Assembly (NCBI RefSeq): GCF_009834565.1
Contig: NZ_CP019428.1
Coordinates: 1,426,001-1,490,000 of the forward strand
Source of the DNA: Pseudomonas sp. R76
GTDB lineage: Bacteria > Pseudomonadota > Gammaproteobacteria > Pseudomonadales > Pseudomonadaceae
Reading direction: 5' to 3'
DNA length: 64,000 bases
A program made the position numbers and the translations under genes. The stretch's first letter is position 1. Each line of letters starts with the position of its first letter. The notes under the pieces were generated by a model that did not search any database, was not told the DNA's origin, and saw only the letters and a program-made list of their open reading frames with translations. This document shows positions 53,086 through 62,047 of this stretch, one piece after another.

Positions 53086-53096
53086 ATAAACTTCAT
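53028..53096 (-). CDS. putative 22-aa leader peptide
   Basis: An open frame ATG (53096) to TAA (53028) that starts MKFMVAVRRAPSGAPV and ends in Asp. It lies entirely in the structured leader: its codons form arm A, and the Ser-Leu-Trp codons form the anti-Shine-Dalgarno loop. A possible ribosome site, CACAAGG (53108-53114 region), is 11 bases upstream; a three-codon frame (ATG 53104) ends in an ATGA overlap with it. Peptides containing VRRAPSGAPVSL recur in my memory of pseudomonad annotations, which hints at conservation. Translation of the peptide is inferred. Confidence 0.45.
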   Translation of the reverse strand: MKFMVAVRRAPSGAPVSLWPVD

Positions 53097-53289
53097 GTGG
53101 CCATGCGCCTTGTGTCAATCCGAGCGACTAAACCCGATCACTGATGAGCAGTGACGGATCGCAGACTAGCCATCGATTCCAACAGGCACAAGGCGGCAGG
53201 GATTGTCTAGGAAACGTCCTGCAATTTAAAGAGACGCGCCTTGCTGGCCTTTTAAAAACCATGACCAGATGCCACTAACCCCACCCATT

Positions 53290-53831
53290 GATCGTTCCCA
53301 CGCTCCGCGTGGGAACGCACCCTGTGACGCTCCGCGTCACGCCTTCAAGAGCCGGACGCAGAGCGTCCGTAACGGCATTCCCACGCAGAGCGTGGGAACG
53401 ATCGCGGAGATCGACGGTGTTGATCGTTCCCACGCTCCGCGTGGGAACGCACCCTGTGACGCTCCGCGTCACGCCTTCAAGAGCCGGACGCAGAGCGTCC
53501 ATAGCGGCATTCCCACGCAGAGCGTGGGAACGATCGCGGAGATCGACGGTGATGATCGTTCCCTCGCTCCGCGTGGGAATGCCCCCTGTGACGCTCCGCG
53601 TCACGACTTCAAGAGCCGGACGCAGAGCGTCCGTAGCGGCATTCCCACGCAGAGCGTGGGAACGATCGCGCAGATCGACGGTGTTGATCGTTCCCACGCT
53701 CCGCGTGGGAATGCCCCCTGTGACGCTCCGCGTCACGCCTTCAAGAGCCGGACGCAGAGCGTCCGTAGCGGCATTCCCACGCAGAGCGTGGGAACGATAA
53801 TGCACCTAGTGCGTGGGAACGATCGCGCAGT
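53290..53831. repeat. tandem array of four GATCGTTCCCACGC palindromes, 132-bp period
   Basis: Units start at 53290, 53422, 53554 and 53686, exactly 132 bases apart. Each is a 114-base imperfect palindrome (outer stem GATCGTTCCCACGC/GCGTGGGAACGATC, two inner hairpins) followed by an 18-base linker GCGGAGATCGACGGTGTT or close variant. Units differ by only a few bases (for instance TCCCTCGC in unit 3, GATA instead of GATC at the end of unit 4). A fifth, end-only fragment lies at 53810-53831. Because 132 is a multiple of three, several frames stay open across it; none is taken as coding. Confidence 0.92.
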
Positions 53832-54090
53832 GGCTGTGCGACGTTTTGCCGCTCAATGCAGGTTAGATGCTCCTGTAAAATTGCAATTTCACCGGCACTT
53901 CCCCTAAATTGCCCCGTTTTTATAGTGAAAGAACCTGCTCCCGGCTTTTTATACTGCACGCCCGTTGATCTTGCCTGGCAAGAAGGGCCCGTCCATGAGG
54001 CGGCCCCGGTTTCGGCAAGGGCGCAGGCTTATCGGTTTGCACCCTGGAGACTCGACGGACACTCCAATAACAAAATGAGGTTGTACCCTT

Positions 54091-55512
54091 ATGCCAGTCG
54101 GCAACCCACTGCCCCATGGCGAGACCGCTCAAGGCGGCCCGCTCAAACGCGAACTTGGTGAACGGCATATTCGCCTGATGGCCCTTGGCGCCTGTATCGG
54201 TGTCGGCCTGTTCCTCGGCTCGGCCAAGGCGATTGAAATGGCCGGCCCGGCCATCATGCTGTCCTACATCATTGGCGGCCTGGCGATCCTGGTGATCATG
54301 CGCGCCCTCGGCGAAATGGCGGTGCACAACCCCGTCGCCGGCTCGTTCAGCCGTTACGCCCAGGATTACCTCGGCCCGTTGGCGGGCTTTCTCACCGGCT
54401 GGAATTACTGGTTCCTGTGGCTGGTGACCTGCGTGGCGGAAATCACCGCCGTCGCCGTGTACATGGGCGTGTGGTTCCCCGATGTGCCGCGCTGGATCTG
54501 GGCCCTGGCGGCCCTGGTCAGCATGGGCACCATCAACCTGATTGCGGTCAAGGCCTTCGGTGAGTTCGAGTTCTGGTTCGCGCTGATCAAGATCGTCACC
54601 ATCATTGCGATGGTCATCGGCGGTGTCGGCATCATCGCGTTCGGCTTCGGCAATGACGGCGTCGCGCTGGGGATTTCCAACCTGTGGGCCCACGGCGGCT
54701 TTATGCCCAATGGCGTGCAGGGCGTGTTGATGTCGCTGCAAATGGTGATGTTCGCCTACTTGGGCGTGGAGATGATCGGCCTCACCGCCGGTGAAGCGAA
54801 GAACCCGCAGAAGACCATCCCGAGTGCCATCGGCTCGGTGTTCTGGCGCATCCTGCTGTTCTACGTGGGCGCGTTGTTTGTGATTCTGTCGATCTACCCG
54901 TGGAACGAAATCGGCACCCAGGGCAGCCCGTTCGTGATGACCTTCGAGCGCTTGGGCATCAAGACCGCCGCCGGCATTATCAACTTCGTGGTGATCACCG
55001 CCGCACTGTCCTCCTGCAACGGCGGTATCTTCAGCACCGGGCGCATGCTCTACAGCCTGGCGCAAAATGGCCAGGCGCCGGCCACCTTCGGCACCACCTC
55101 GAGCAACGGCGTACCGCGCAAGGCGCTGCTGTTGTCGATTTTCGTGCTGTTGCTGGGCGTGCTGCTCAACTACATGGTTCCGGAAAAGGTCTTTGTGTGG
55201 GTGACTTCAATCGCCACCTTCGGCGCGATCTGGACCTGGCTGATGATCCTGCTGGCTCAGCTGAAATTCCGCAAAAGCCTGAGCCCGGCCGAAGTGGCCG
55301 GCCTCAAGTACCGCATGTGGCTGTACCCGGTCAGTTCCTACCTGGCGCTGGCGTTCCTGGTATTGGTGGTGGGCCTGATGGCGTACTTCCCGGAAACCCG
55401 TATCGCGCTGTACGTAGGCCCGGTGTTCCTGTTGCTGCTGACGGTGCTGTTTTACGAGTTAAAGTTGCAGCCGACCAAAGCCGGCCGGGGCGCAGCCTCT
55501 AGCCAGCAGTAA
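54091..55512 (+). CDS. APC-family amino acid permease (ProY-like)
   Basis: A 473-aa inner-membrane amino acid/proton symporter with twelve membrane segments. The amino acid transporter signature runs GPLKRELGERHIRLMALGACIGVGLFLGSAKAIEMAGPAIMLSY; ALGEMAVHNPVAGSFSRYA and GVEMIGLTAGEAKNPQKTIPSAI are the other family blocks. It most resembles the proline-specific permease ProY/GabP subgroup; the substrate (proline, GABA or another neutral amino acid) is not fixed by sequence. TGAGG lies about ten bases before the ATG. It is transcribed alone and ends at a strong terminator. Confidence 0.87.
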   Translation: MPVGNPLPHGETAQGGPLKRELGERHIRLMALGACIGVGLFLGSAKAIEMAGPAIMLSYIIGGLAILVIMRALGEMAVHNPVAGSFSRYAQDYLGPLAGFLTGWNYWFLWLVTCVAEITAVAVYMGVWFPDVPRWIWALAALVSMGTINLIAVKAFGEFEFWFALIKIVTIIAMVIGGVGIIAFGFGNDGVALGISNLWAHGGFMPNGVQGVLMSLQMVMFAYLGVEMIGLTAGEAKNPQKTIPSAIGSVFWRILLFYVGALFVILSIYPWNEIGTQGSPFVMTFERLGIKTAAGIINFVVITAALSSCNGGIFSTGRMLYSLAQNGQAPATFGTTSSNGVPRKALLLSIFVLLLGVLLNYMVPEKVFVWVTSIATFGAIWTWLMILLAQLKFRKSLSPAEVAGLKYRMWLYPVSSYLALAFLVLVVGLMAYFPETRIALYVGPVFLLLLTVLFYELKLQPTKAGRGAASSQQ

Positions 55513-55520
55513 ACCCTTTA

Positions 55521-55554
55521 CCCGTGGCGAGGGAGCTTGCTCCCTCGCCACGGG
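55521..55554. terminator. bidirectional terminator between permease and giant effector genes
   Basis: CCCGTGGCGAGGGA-gcttgc-TCCCTCGCCACGGG is a perfect 14-base stem; AAACCC on the left and TTT on the right give short A/T flanks on both sides. It overlaps nothing and separates convergent genes. Confidence 0.85.
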
Positions 55555-55555
55555 T

Positions 55556-58500
55556 TTACGCGTGCAACAAGGCCGCTTGTGTGGCGACGGTCAGTTGCCG
55601 CACCAGGCGGTTCTGTTCTTCCTGCTCCAGGTCCACCAGTGACTGGCGCCGCTCGAGATACTCGTCCGAACGTTTGTCGAGTATTTCCTCATTCAGCTGC
55701 CTCTCCTTGTGCTTGATAGCGTCCTTGACCGTAGAAAACGGCTCCGGGTGACTCCTGGCCAGGTATTCGATCCAGAACGCTTGCATCAACAACCACTCCT
55801 GCAAGGCCTCGGTTTGGCCCAGCCGGCGCAGTTCACTGCGCGCATTGTCGAGTACGTCCTGGGTGACGTCTCTAGCGGAGTAGAGCAATTCCAGCGGCTC
55901 GAAGGGCAGCTTGAACTCATTGGCCAATTGGGCGCGGAAGTAAATGATGACTTCGGCCCGATCAACTTCCAGGCCGGCCGTTTCCTGACTGCGAATGAAC
56001 CTGTCAGTAATCTCGTCCAGTTGATCCAGATAGAAGCACCCGTTGGACAACGCGATCAGGGCTCGGTCGGCGTCGTAGGTGCGACTTTGTTCCTTGGCCC
56101 GGTGGATCCGATGTTCAAGCTCCATATTAGTAAAGGCCAGCAAGGCGCTGTCACCGCACTGGCCGGCGCCTCGGGTCTTGAGGCAAACATTATTGCGCAG
56201 CTCCGTGGACTCGCCCATGGCCAGCAGCAAGGTCCAGACGCGTGCGGTCAGCGCTTCCCGAGACGCAATCGACGACCTGTAGGCATGGGTCTTGGGCAGG
56301 TCCCGCAGGACCTGGAACACATCGTCTGCACTGACCTGTTCATTGGCGAGCAGTTGCTCCCATAGCAATGTGCGTTCGGCCTGTGCGGTGACGGAGACGC
56401 CGGCCAGCCATTGGCTGACCTCGTTCGGTACAACGGGTGCGTGCTGTATTCCTGGTAGTGCACCGCCCAGCCGGATGCCCTCACGCTGCCAATATTCGTC
56501 AAGCAGCACCTGCATCCCCGACAAGTCGTTGCCATGCAGCACGGTATTGCGGTTGGTGACGCGCATGCGCGCATCGGTGAACAGCACGAGGGGCACGCTG
56601 GTGATCAGGTTTTCCTGCAATAACAATGCGTGCATGTCGGGTCGTCGTTCGGCGCCAGTCGGCCACTGGCTGATACCGGTGCGTTGCAGGCTCAGGGTGC
56701 GCAGGCGCGTCATGGCACTGACATCCGGCGTCAGTTCCAACGGGTTGTCGTTCAAATGCAATTCGCGCAAGCGGGTCATGCCGGCCAGGTTTTGGCGGGA
56801 CTCTTCTGTCAGTCGAATGTTGTTGTCGTCAAGGGTCAGGTGTTCGAGCTGGGTCATGTCGGTGATGCTGGTCGGCAGTTCGGTGAGCCCGCACTCGACC
56901 TGCAGGTACCTGAGGTTGGCGAACTTGCTCAGGAACGCGTTGCCGGTAGCGGGGAACGCGTCACCCGTCAGCATCAGCGATTCGATGTGCGCGAACCCTC
57001 GCGTACCCAGGATAAAGTCAGCGTCGGGCAGGTCGTTACCGTCCAGTTGCAGTACCAGGTGGTGAGTGTCAAACAGACCGTTGTCGAAAAGTTGCCGGGT
57101 TTCTCGGCGCCAGGCGCTGCGGATCTGTTGGGCAATGAAGCGCCGCCTGCCGAGGTTTACGCCCTGGGGGGCGTTGGCGTCGTTGGCATGGGGCGCTTCG
57201 GCCCAGAGCGTCAGGCCGTAGTCCAGTGCCTGGTACTCGGCCTTGCGCCGCTGCAGTTCGAGCAACGCGGCGGGTTCGCTCATGCCCAGCTCGGCTATCA
57301 GGTCATTGACGCCGGCCCGGCTGAGGCTGGGGTAGAGCTCGCGCACTTTGCTTTGCAGGTCAACCGGCTGCTGGCTGCTGAACGGCCACAGGTTTTGCAA
57401 TGAGAAAGGATAGGCGCTGAACGAGGTGTCAACCTGCATGGGCGGTTGCAGCCAGAAGGGAACATGGGGGATGCCCAGCAGGGCCTTGATGGCGATGCGT
57501 TGGTTAAGGGCCGCATCGGCGATGCCGTTTTGCAAGGTGGATAGCTCGCCATCCCCCAGCACTTGGTGGATGGCGCTCAGCAAGCCCTCGCCCATGCCGC
57601 TGATCAGTTGCCCCTGGTCGTCGCAGGCTTGGTAACGCCCGTCGACCTTGGCCAGCACTTTGCGTTGAGTGCCGTTCAGGTGCCCGGCGCTGCTGAGTAA
57701 CTGGCCGCTGGCGTCGCCTTGATGGATGTCCAGCCGCGTGTCGGCCGGCCAGCCCGCAGCCGAGGCGAGTACGTGCAGGATGATGGTTTCGCTGTCGGGG
57801 TTGCCCGAGGATTGCAGGTACACCCCCTCAAACGCGCGGTTCAGGCGCACATCGTTGCGGGTCAGGCGCACCTGCTCGGCCAGGCGCAGGCCGATCTGGT
57901 CATGTTCGTGAAGTTGCTTGATCTCGCGTGGGCTGGCTTGCTCCAGAATCGCGTCGAGGGCGCTGCCGGGCAGGTCGGGGTAGTGCTGTTTGAAGCGGCG
58001 TTGCAGCACAGTGCCGTTGTTTTCGCTTTGGGCGTAGAGGCTGTCGAACAATTGCGTGCGCTCGCGATAGGCATGCTCCGCGACCTTCCTGGCAAGTTTG
58101 AACAGGCGTTCTTCAAGGCTCGCGGGTAGCTCACCCAGCAGGGCGCGTGTCACGGTGTCGTCTTTGGCAATGTTGGTCAGCGGGGCGGAGCCGCGGCTTT
58201 GCCTGACGGTCATTTGTAGTGTGTGTGCGGCGCCGACGTTGGCACTCGGGAAGCTGCGAATGATTTGGCCGTCAGTGTCGACCACTTGCAGCACGTGGCT
58301 CTTCGGCCATTCGCGCAGGGCGCAGACCAGCAGTAATTGCAGCGCCGGCCGTGCGTTGCCGGTGGCCGAGTAGGTGGTCATGGCCTGGATAAAATGCTCG
58401 ATTTCGCGTTCGATGCGAAAGCGTTTGCTGGTGTCTGCCAGCAGCGGCGGCGGTGGCCGGTTAGCGCTGTGCACCTCGCGCAAGGCGCGGGCCGGGGTGT

Positions 58501-61500
58501 CGGTGACCCGCAGGATGCGCGCGGCGGTTGGCTGGTCGACATAGTAGCCCAGTGGGCCGAGGCGGTAGAACAGCGAGTAGTCACTCCAGGCTATTGGGTT
58601 CTCGCTGGACAGTCGCCACGCGCCTCGACGGTTGTGCTCAAGGCGCGGGGTGTCGACGCCGACTTTTTCCGGGTGCTTGAGGCGCCATTTGAGCAGCGTG
58701 TTATCGAAGGTGATCGGGTACAGCGAGCCGTACAGCGGCATCAACTGCTGGCCGTCGTAGTCGTACAGGCCTTCGGCACTTGGCTGCAGGTCGGAGGGCA
58801 AGACGAGGCGCTGTTCGTATTGGACCAGGGAGGTGTTCAGCAGGCTGATGTGGCCGTCGGGGCTGCGTTGAGCACTCATCAAGTCGCCGAGGGTCTTGCG
58901 CAAACCTTCGGCATCACTGGCCGATTGCATGCCCAGTTGCAGGCGTTCGTGGGGTTGCAGCACCGAGCCGATAGCCAGGTAAAAACTGTCCACGGCCGGT
59001 GTCACCGGGATAGGCCCGCCGTTGAACATGTCGTAGGCCTCGTAGCGGCCTGCGCCGTAATGCAGCAGTTCGACGGTGGTGTCGTCCGGCCCGGTGGAGA
59101 CGTAGCTATCGGCCGGCCGGCCTTTGCTCATCTCGGTGACCACGAAGTGCCGCTTGAGCGTGTTGCGCACCAGGCTGGCGGCAAACTCACGGGCCCATAG
59201 GTCGGTGTCGTGATGAAACGCCCGTGGGTGGTAGAGGCCGTCGATGACCGCGTCGATCCGTAGCGCGGTGCGGTGGTGTTCCAGGCTTTGCCTCACCGGC
59301 GCGGGCAGCTTGCCGTGGCTGAGAAATTCGGTTTGCTGCTGCGGGTTCAGGGGCGTCTGCAGCAACAGTTGTTGCAGGTTGGCGGGCGTCAGAGGCGGGT
59401 ACAGGTCGCGCAGTTTTTGCAGCACCGGGGTCAGTTCCACCAGCGGTGGCGCGACCTTGATCGCCACCAGGTCGCGGGCGCTGTCGGTCACCGGGACTTC
59501 GTCGCGGGCCTTGCCGGCGTAACGGGTCATGGCGCTGAACAGGTCCACCTGGCGCGTCTTGGCCAAGGCGCTGATCTGCAACCGCAGGCGGGCGATACGC
59601 TGGGCCAGGTTCAGGTGTGCGCTGCCTTCTTTGCCCAGGGTGGAATTGTCGGGTTGCCTGGCGATAATCAGCTCGAACAACTGCTCCTGGGGCGCGGCGC
59701 CAATTGTCGTGTCGCCCAACGCCAAGTAGGTGCCGTCATCGCGTCGTGTGAGGTCGATGGTATGGGCGATGGGCGGCGTGTAACGGTTGCCGGCATAGGT
59801 CTCAATATGGCTGCCCGACTCATCATGCACACGGATGATCGCGTCCTGCGGCCAGGTCTCAAGCTGTGTCAGCAGGCACAGCACGCTGCTGTCGGCATGC
59901 GGCGGCATATGGCCGCGACGGTGGAAGTCGTGGATCAATTGCTTGATCAGTTGATCGACCTGCAGGCGGCGCACGCCTTCGGTGAGGTTAATCGGCGCGG
60001 GCTCGCCGCTCCAGATGCGATTCAGTGTGGCGCGGCTGGGGGCGGTGCTGCGCAGCATGCGCTCCATGGCAGCGCGGGGCACCGGGCTTGAGCCTTCGGG
60101 CAGCATGCGTTCGGTCAACTCTACGTCCGACAGGGTGTGAGCGTTTTGCAGGTCCAGCGTCCAGGCTTGCTGCGCCGGGTCGAAGATAATCGGCGGCGCG
60201 TAGGCACCGCTGTTGTGTTGCTTGAGGGCCATGCGCTTGGTCTGCGGATCAAGGTGCACCTCCACCACCACACGTTGCTGGGCATGGACCAGCCAGACGT
60301 ATTGATTGCCCTTGACCTGATACACGCCTTGAGGATTGGCGACCTGGCCGTTGAGCAGGTTCTGGTCCAGCGTGGCATAGGCGCTGATATCGGGTTTCCA
60401 CAGCTCGAATTCGCCGTCGGCACGCTGCACTTTGCGTGGGTTGCCCAGGCTCTGCATTAACCCGTTGATACGCTGGCGGTGGACGCGGCCGGCCGTGGAG
60501 ATCAACAGGCTGTTGACCGCCAGGTCGGCAACGTCGGTCATGGCCGCGGCAAAGTTGCTCGCGTCACCCTGGGCGGCTTCAGTGATGCCGACCACCACGC
60601 TGTAGGTGAGGCTGCCGAACACCACCACTTGCATGATCCGGTTCAACCCGGTGACGCCGCCGGGTACGGGCGTGAGCAGCAGCTGCAGGATTTCGCCGGC
60701 GACCGCGGCGGCGGCGTCGATCACGGCTTGCAGGTCCCGTTCGGAGCGGGTGGTCGCCAGGGTCGACAGGTTGGCGTGGTAACGCTGCACCTGGCGCAAG
60801 GCAAAGGCGTTGGCCAGGCTTTTTACCGGGCCGGTTTTCGGGTCGGTGCTAAAGCGCAGATGGCCCAGGCTGCGTTCCGGGAACCAGTGATGGAAGGTGT
60901 CATAGAGGAACTCCGCCGCATCGCTGAGGCCGACGGGGCGCGGCGCTTCGCTCGGCAGTTGCTTGAACGCGCGCATTTGCGTCATCGGCAGTTGCCGGGA
61001 AAACCAGCCCAGGTCACCGCTGCGATGGCTGCTCTGCAAATCGTCGAGGAACTGAGCGTTGGCAGCCCTGGCATCCGTATGAAAGCGCAGCGCGCCGCCG
61101 GGGCGAAACGGAAAGTAGGACACGACGCCCAGGCTGGCCACCTGGATCAGCAGCAGCGGCAACGGCGTGGCGATGTCGTAGGGCGAGGCATCCATGCTCA
61201 CGGTGTCGAAGGCCAGGGCCGGGCCGCTGCCGTCGATGGCCTGGACCAGTTCTTCGTAGAGGGCCAGGGTGATGCCGGTGCTGGCGTGGTTACGGTAGGC
61301 CTCCAACGCTTCGAACCGCAGGCAGGCATGCGCGCTGGTTTCGATCAGGGCCTGGAGAGTGCCGCCTGGGGCAAGCGCCGCTTTCAGAAGGGTTTGCAAC
61401 TGGCCGCCCAAGTCCAGCTCGCGGCTGATGGCGACAAAGCGCGGCACGTCCAGTTGGTCGCTCGGCACCCCGGTGAGGTAGGTCGAATCGACAAAACTGT

Positions 61501-61984
61501 GCCCGGACCTTTGCTTCGTCTGCGTGGCAAAATCGAAGTTCAGGCAGGCGGCCTCCCAGAGTGACAGCGTGGACAGGTGGGGGCGGTATTTCCATTCATC
61601 ATAGGTGCGGCGAAAGCGTGAGCCTGAAACGGGCTTGGCGATGCTGGTGCGCGGTTCCCAGGGCAGTGGCACACTCACTTCCTCCAGGTAGCGGGTATGC
61701 AGGAATATCGCCTCGGGGTCCAGGCCACCGAGCTTGCTGCGCAATTGCGCCAGGCCCTGGGTTTTGAAGGTGTTGATCAGTGCGGTGTTTGCCGTTTCCA
61801 CCGCGTTCAGTGCCAGCAGCGCTTCGCGTTGCAGCCGCACATAGGTGTGCTGTTGGTTAGGCGTCAGGCCGGCGAAGTTGCGCGTGAGGGTGTGGCGAAT
61901 AAACTCCAGGGCCTGTTGGCGGGTCCAGGATTCGTTGGACTGCAGGTTGCCCGACAGTCCGTCGAGCAGTAGATGGGTAGCCAT
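55556..61984 (-). CDS. giant LRR/NEL-type E3 ubiquitin ligase-like effector, 2142 aa
   Basis: The largest gene of the window. AAAGGAAA precedes ATG 61984; no signal peptide. Order: DUF6543-type N-terminal region (1-640) with the hydrophobic stretch near 428-465 at the same place as in the 1689-aa protein; a middle module present twice (about 665-1170 and 1176-1620, the second opening RPPPPLLADTSKRFRIEREIE); leucine-rich repeats at about 1641-1795 (LRYLQVECGLTELPTSITDMTQLEHLTLDDNNI); and the NEL domain (about 1840-2142) with the catalytic CxD motif GAGQCGDSAL, Cys near 1943. The second module accounts for the extra 453 residues. Predicted host-directed ubiquitin ligase; substrate and secretion route unknown. 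Confidence 0.8.
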   Translation of the reverse strand: MATHLLLDGLSGNLQSNESWTRQQALEFIRHTLTRNFAGLTPNQQHTYVRLQREALLALNAVETANTALINTFKTQGLAQLRSKLGGLDPEAIFLHTRYLEEVSVPLPWEPRTSIAKPVSGSRFRRTYDEWKYRPHLSTLSLWEAACLNFDFATQTKQRSGHSFVDSTYLTGVPSDQLDVPRFVAISRELDLGGQLQTLLKAALAPGGTLQALIETSAHACLRFEALEAYRNHASTGITLALYEELVQAIDGSGPALAFDTVSMDASPYDIATPLPLLLIQVASLGVVSYFPFRPGGALRFHTDARAANAQFLDDLQSSHRSGDLGWFSRQLPMTQMRAFKQLPSEAPRPVGLSDAAEFLYDTFHHWFPERSLGHLRFSTDPKTGPVKSLANAFALRQVQRYHANLSTLATTRSERDLQAVIDAAAAVAGEILQLLLTPVPGGVTGLNRIMQVVVFGSLTYSVVVGITEAAQGDASNFAAAMTDVADLAVNSLLISTAGRVHRQRINGLMQSLGNPRKVQRADGEFELWKPDISAYATLDQNLLNGQVANPQGVYQVKGNQYVWLVHAQQRVVVEVHLDPQTKRMALKQHNSGAYAPPIIFDPAQQAWTLDLQNAHTLSDVELTERMLPEGSSPVPRAAMERMLRSTAPSRATLNRIWSGEPAPINLTEGVRRLQVDQLIKQLIHDFHRRGHMPPHADSSVLCLLTQLETWPQDAIIRVHDESGSHIETYAGNRYTPPIAHTIDLTRRDDGTYLALGDTTIGAAPQEQLFELIIARQPDNSTLGKEGSAHLNLAQRIARLRLQISALAKTRQVDLFSAMTRYAGKARDEVPVTDSARDLVAIKVAPPLVELTPVLQKLRDLYPPLTPANLQQLLLQTPLNPQQQTEFLSHGKLPAPVRQSLEHHRTALRIDAVIDGLYHPRAFHHDTDLWAREFAASLVRNTLKRHFVVTEMSKGRPADSYVSTGPDDTTVELLHYGAGRYEAYDMFNGGPIPVTPAVDSFYLAIGSVLQPHERLQLGMQSASDAEGLRKTLGDLMSAQRSPDGHISLLNTSLVQYEQRLVLPSDLQPSAEGLYDYDGQQLMPLYGSLYPITFDNTLLKWRLKHPEKVGVDTPRLEHNRRGAWRLSSENPIAWSDYSLFYRLGPLGYYVDQPTAARILRVTDTPARALREVHSANRPPPPLLADTSKRFRIEREIEHFIQAMTTYSATGNARPALQLLLVCALREWPKSHVLQVVDTDGQIIRSFPSANVGAAHTLQMTVRQSRGSAPLTNIAKDDTVTRALLGELPASLEERLFKLARKVAEHAYRERTQLFDSLYAQSENNGTVLQRRFKQHYPDLPGSALDAILEQASPREIKQLHEHDQIGLRLAEQVRLTRNDVRLNRAFEGVYLQSSGNPDSETIILHVLASAAGWPADTRLDIHQGDASGQLLSSAGHLNGTQRKVLAKVDGRYQACDDQGQLISGMGEGLLSAIHQVLGDGELSTLQNGIADAALNQRIAIKALLGIPHVPFWLQPPMQVDTSFSAYPFSLQNLWPFSSQQPVDLQSKVRELYPSLSRAGVNDLIAELGMSEPAALLELQRRKAEYQALDYGLTLWAEAPHANDANAPQGVNLGRRRFIAQQIRSAWRRETRQLFDNGLFDTHHLVLQLDGNDLPDADFILGTRGFAHIESLMLTGDAFPATGNAFLSKFANLRYLQVECGLTELPTSITDMTQLEHLTLDDNNIRLTEESRQNLAGMTRLRELHLNDNPLELTPDVSAMTRLRTLSLQRTGISQWPTGAERRPDMHALLLQENLITSVPLVLFTDARMRVTNRNTVLHGNDLSGMQVLLDEYWQREGIRLGGALPGIQHAPVVPNEVSQWLAGVSVTAQAERTLLWEQLLANEQVSADDVFQVLRDLPKTHAYRSSIASREALTARVWTLLLAMGESTELRNNVCLKTRGAGQCGDSALLAFTNMELEHRIHRAKEQSRTYDADRALIALSNGCFYLDQLDEITDRFIRSQETAGLEVDRAEVIIYFRAQLANEFKLPFEPLELLYSARDVTQDVLDNARSELRRLGQTEALQEWLLMQAFWIEYLARSHPEPFSTVKDAIKHKERQLNEEILDKRSDEYLERRQSLVDLEQEEQNRLVRQLTVATQAALLHA

Positions 61985-62047
61985 GGGCGTTTCCTTTCAC
62001 AGTCAAGTGGAAGGCCAATGGAAACACCCGGCCGGGGCAGGCTGGCG

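Noticed and set aside
53141..53215. Possible hammerhead ribozyme (CTGATGAG near 53141, GGAAAC near 53210)
   Set aside because: The base before GAAA is G and cannot close stem II with the G after CTGATGA, and no stem I/III or GUC cleavage site could be drawn. CTGATGAG is explained by the simple hairpin TCACTG-atgag-CAGTGA.
53290..53831. CRISPR array
   Set aside because: Units are 114-bp palindromes with a repeated, near-identical 18-base linker, so there are no unique spacers, and no cas genes are present.
53269..53907. Long open frames on both strands (170-212 codons) with repeated RSHAPRGNAP / FPRRAWERS units
   Set aside because: They are produced by the 132-bp tandem palindromes: the period is a multiple of three and the units contain no stop in several frames. 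Three overlapping frames on two strands with the same repeat cannot all be genes, and none has a ribosome site or a non-repeat domain.
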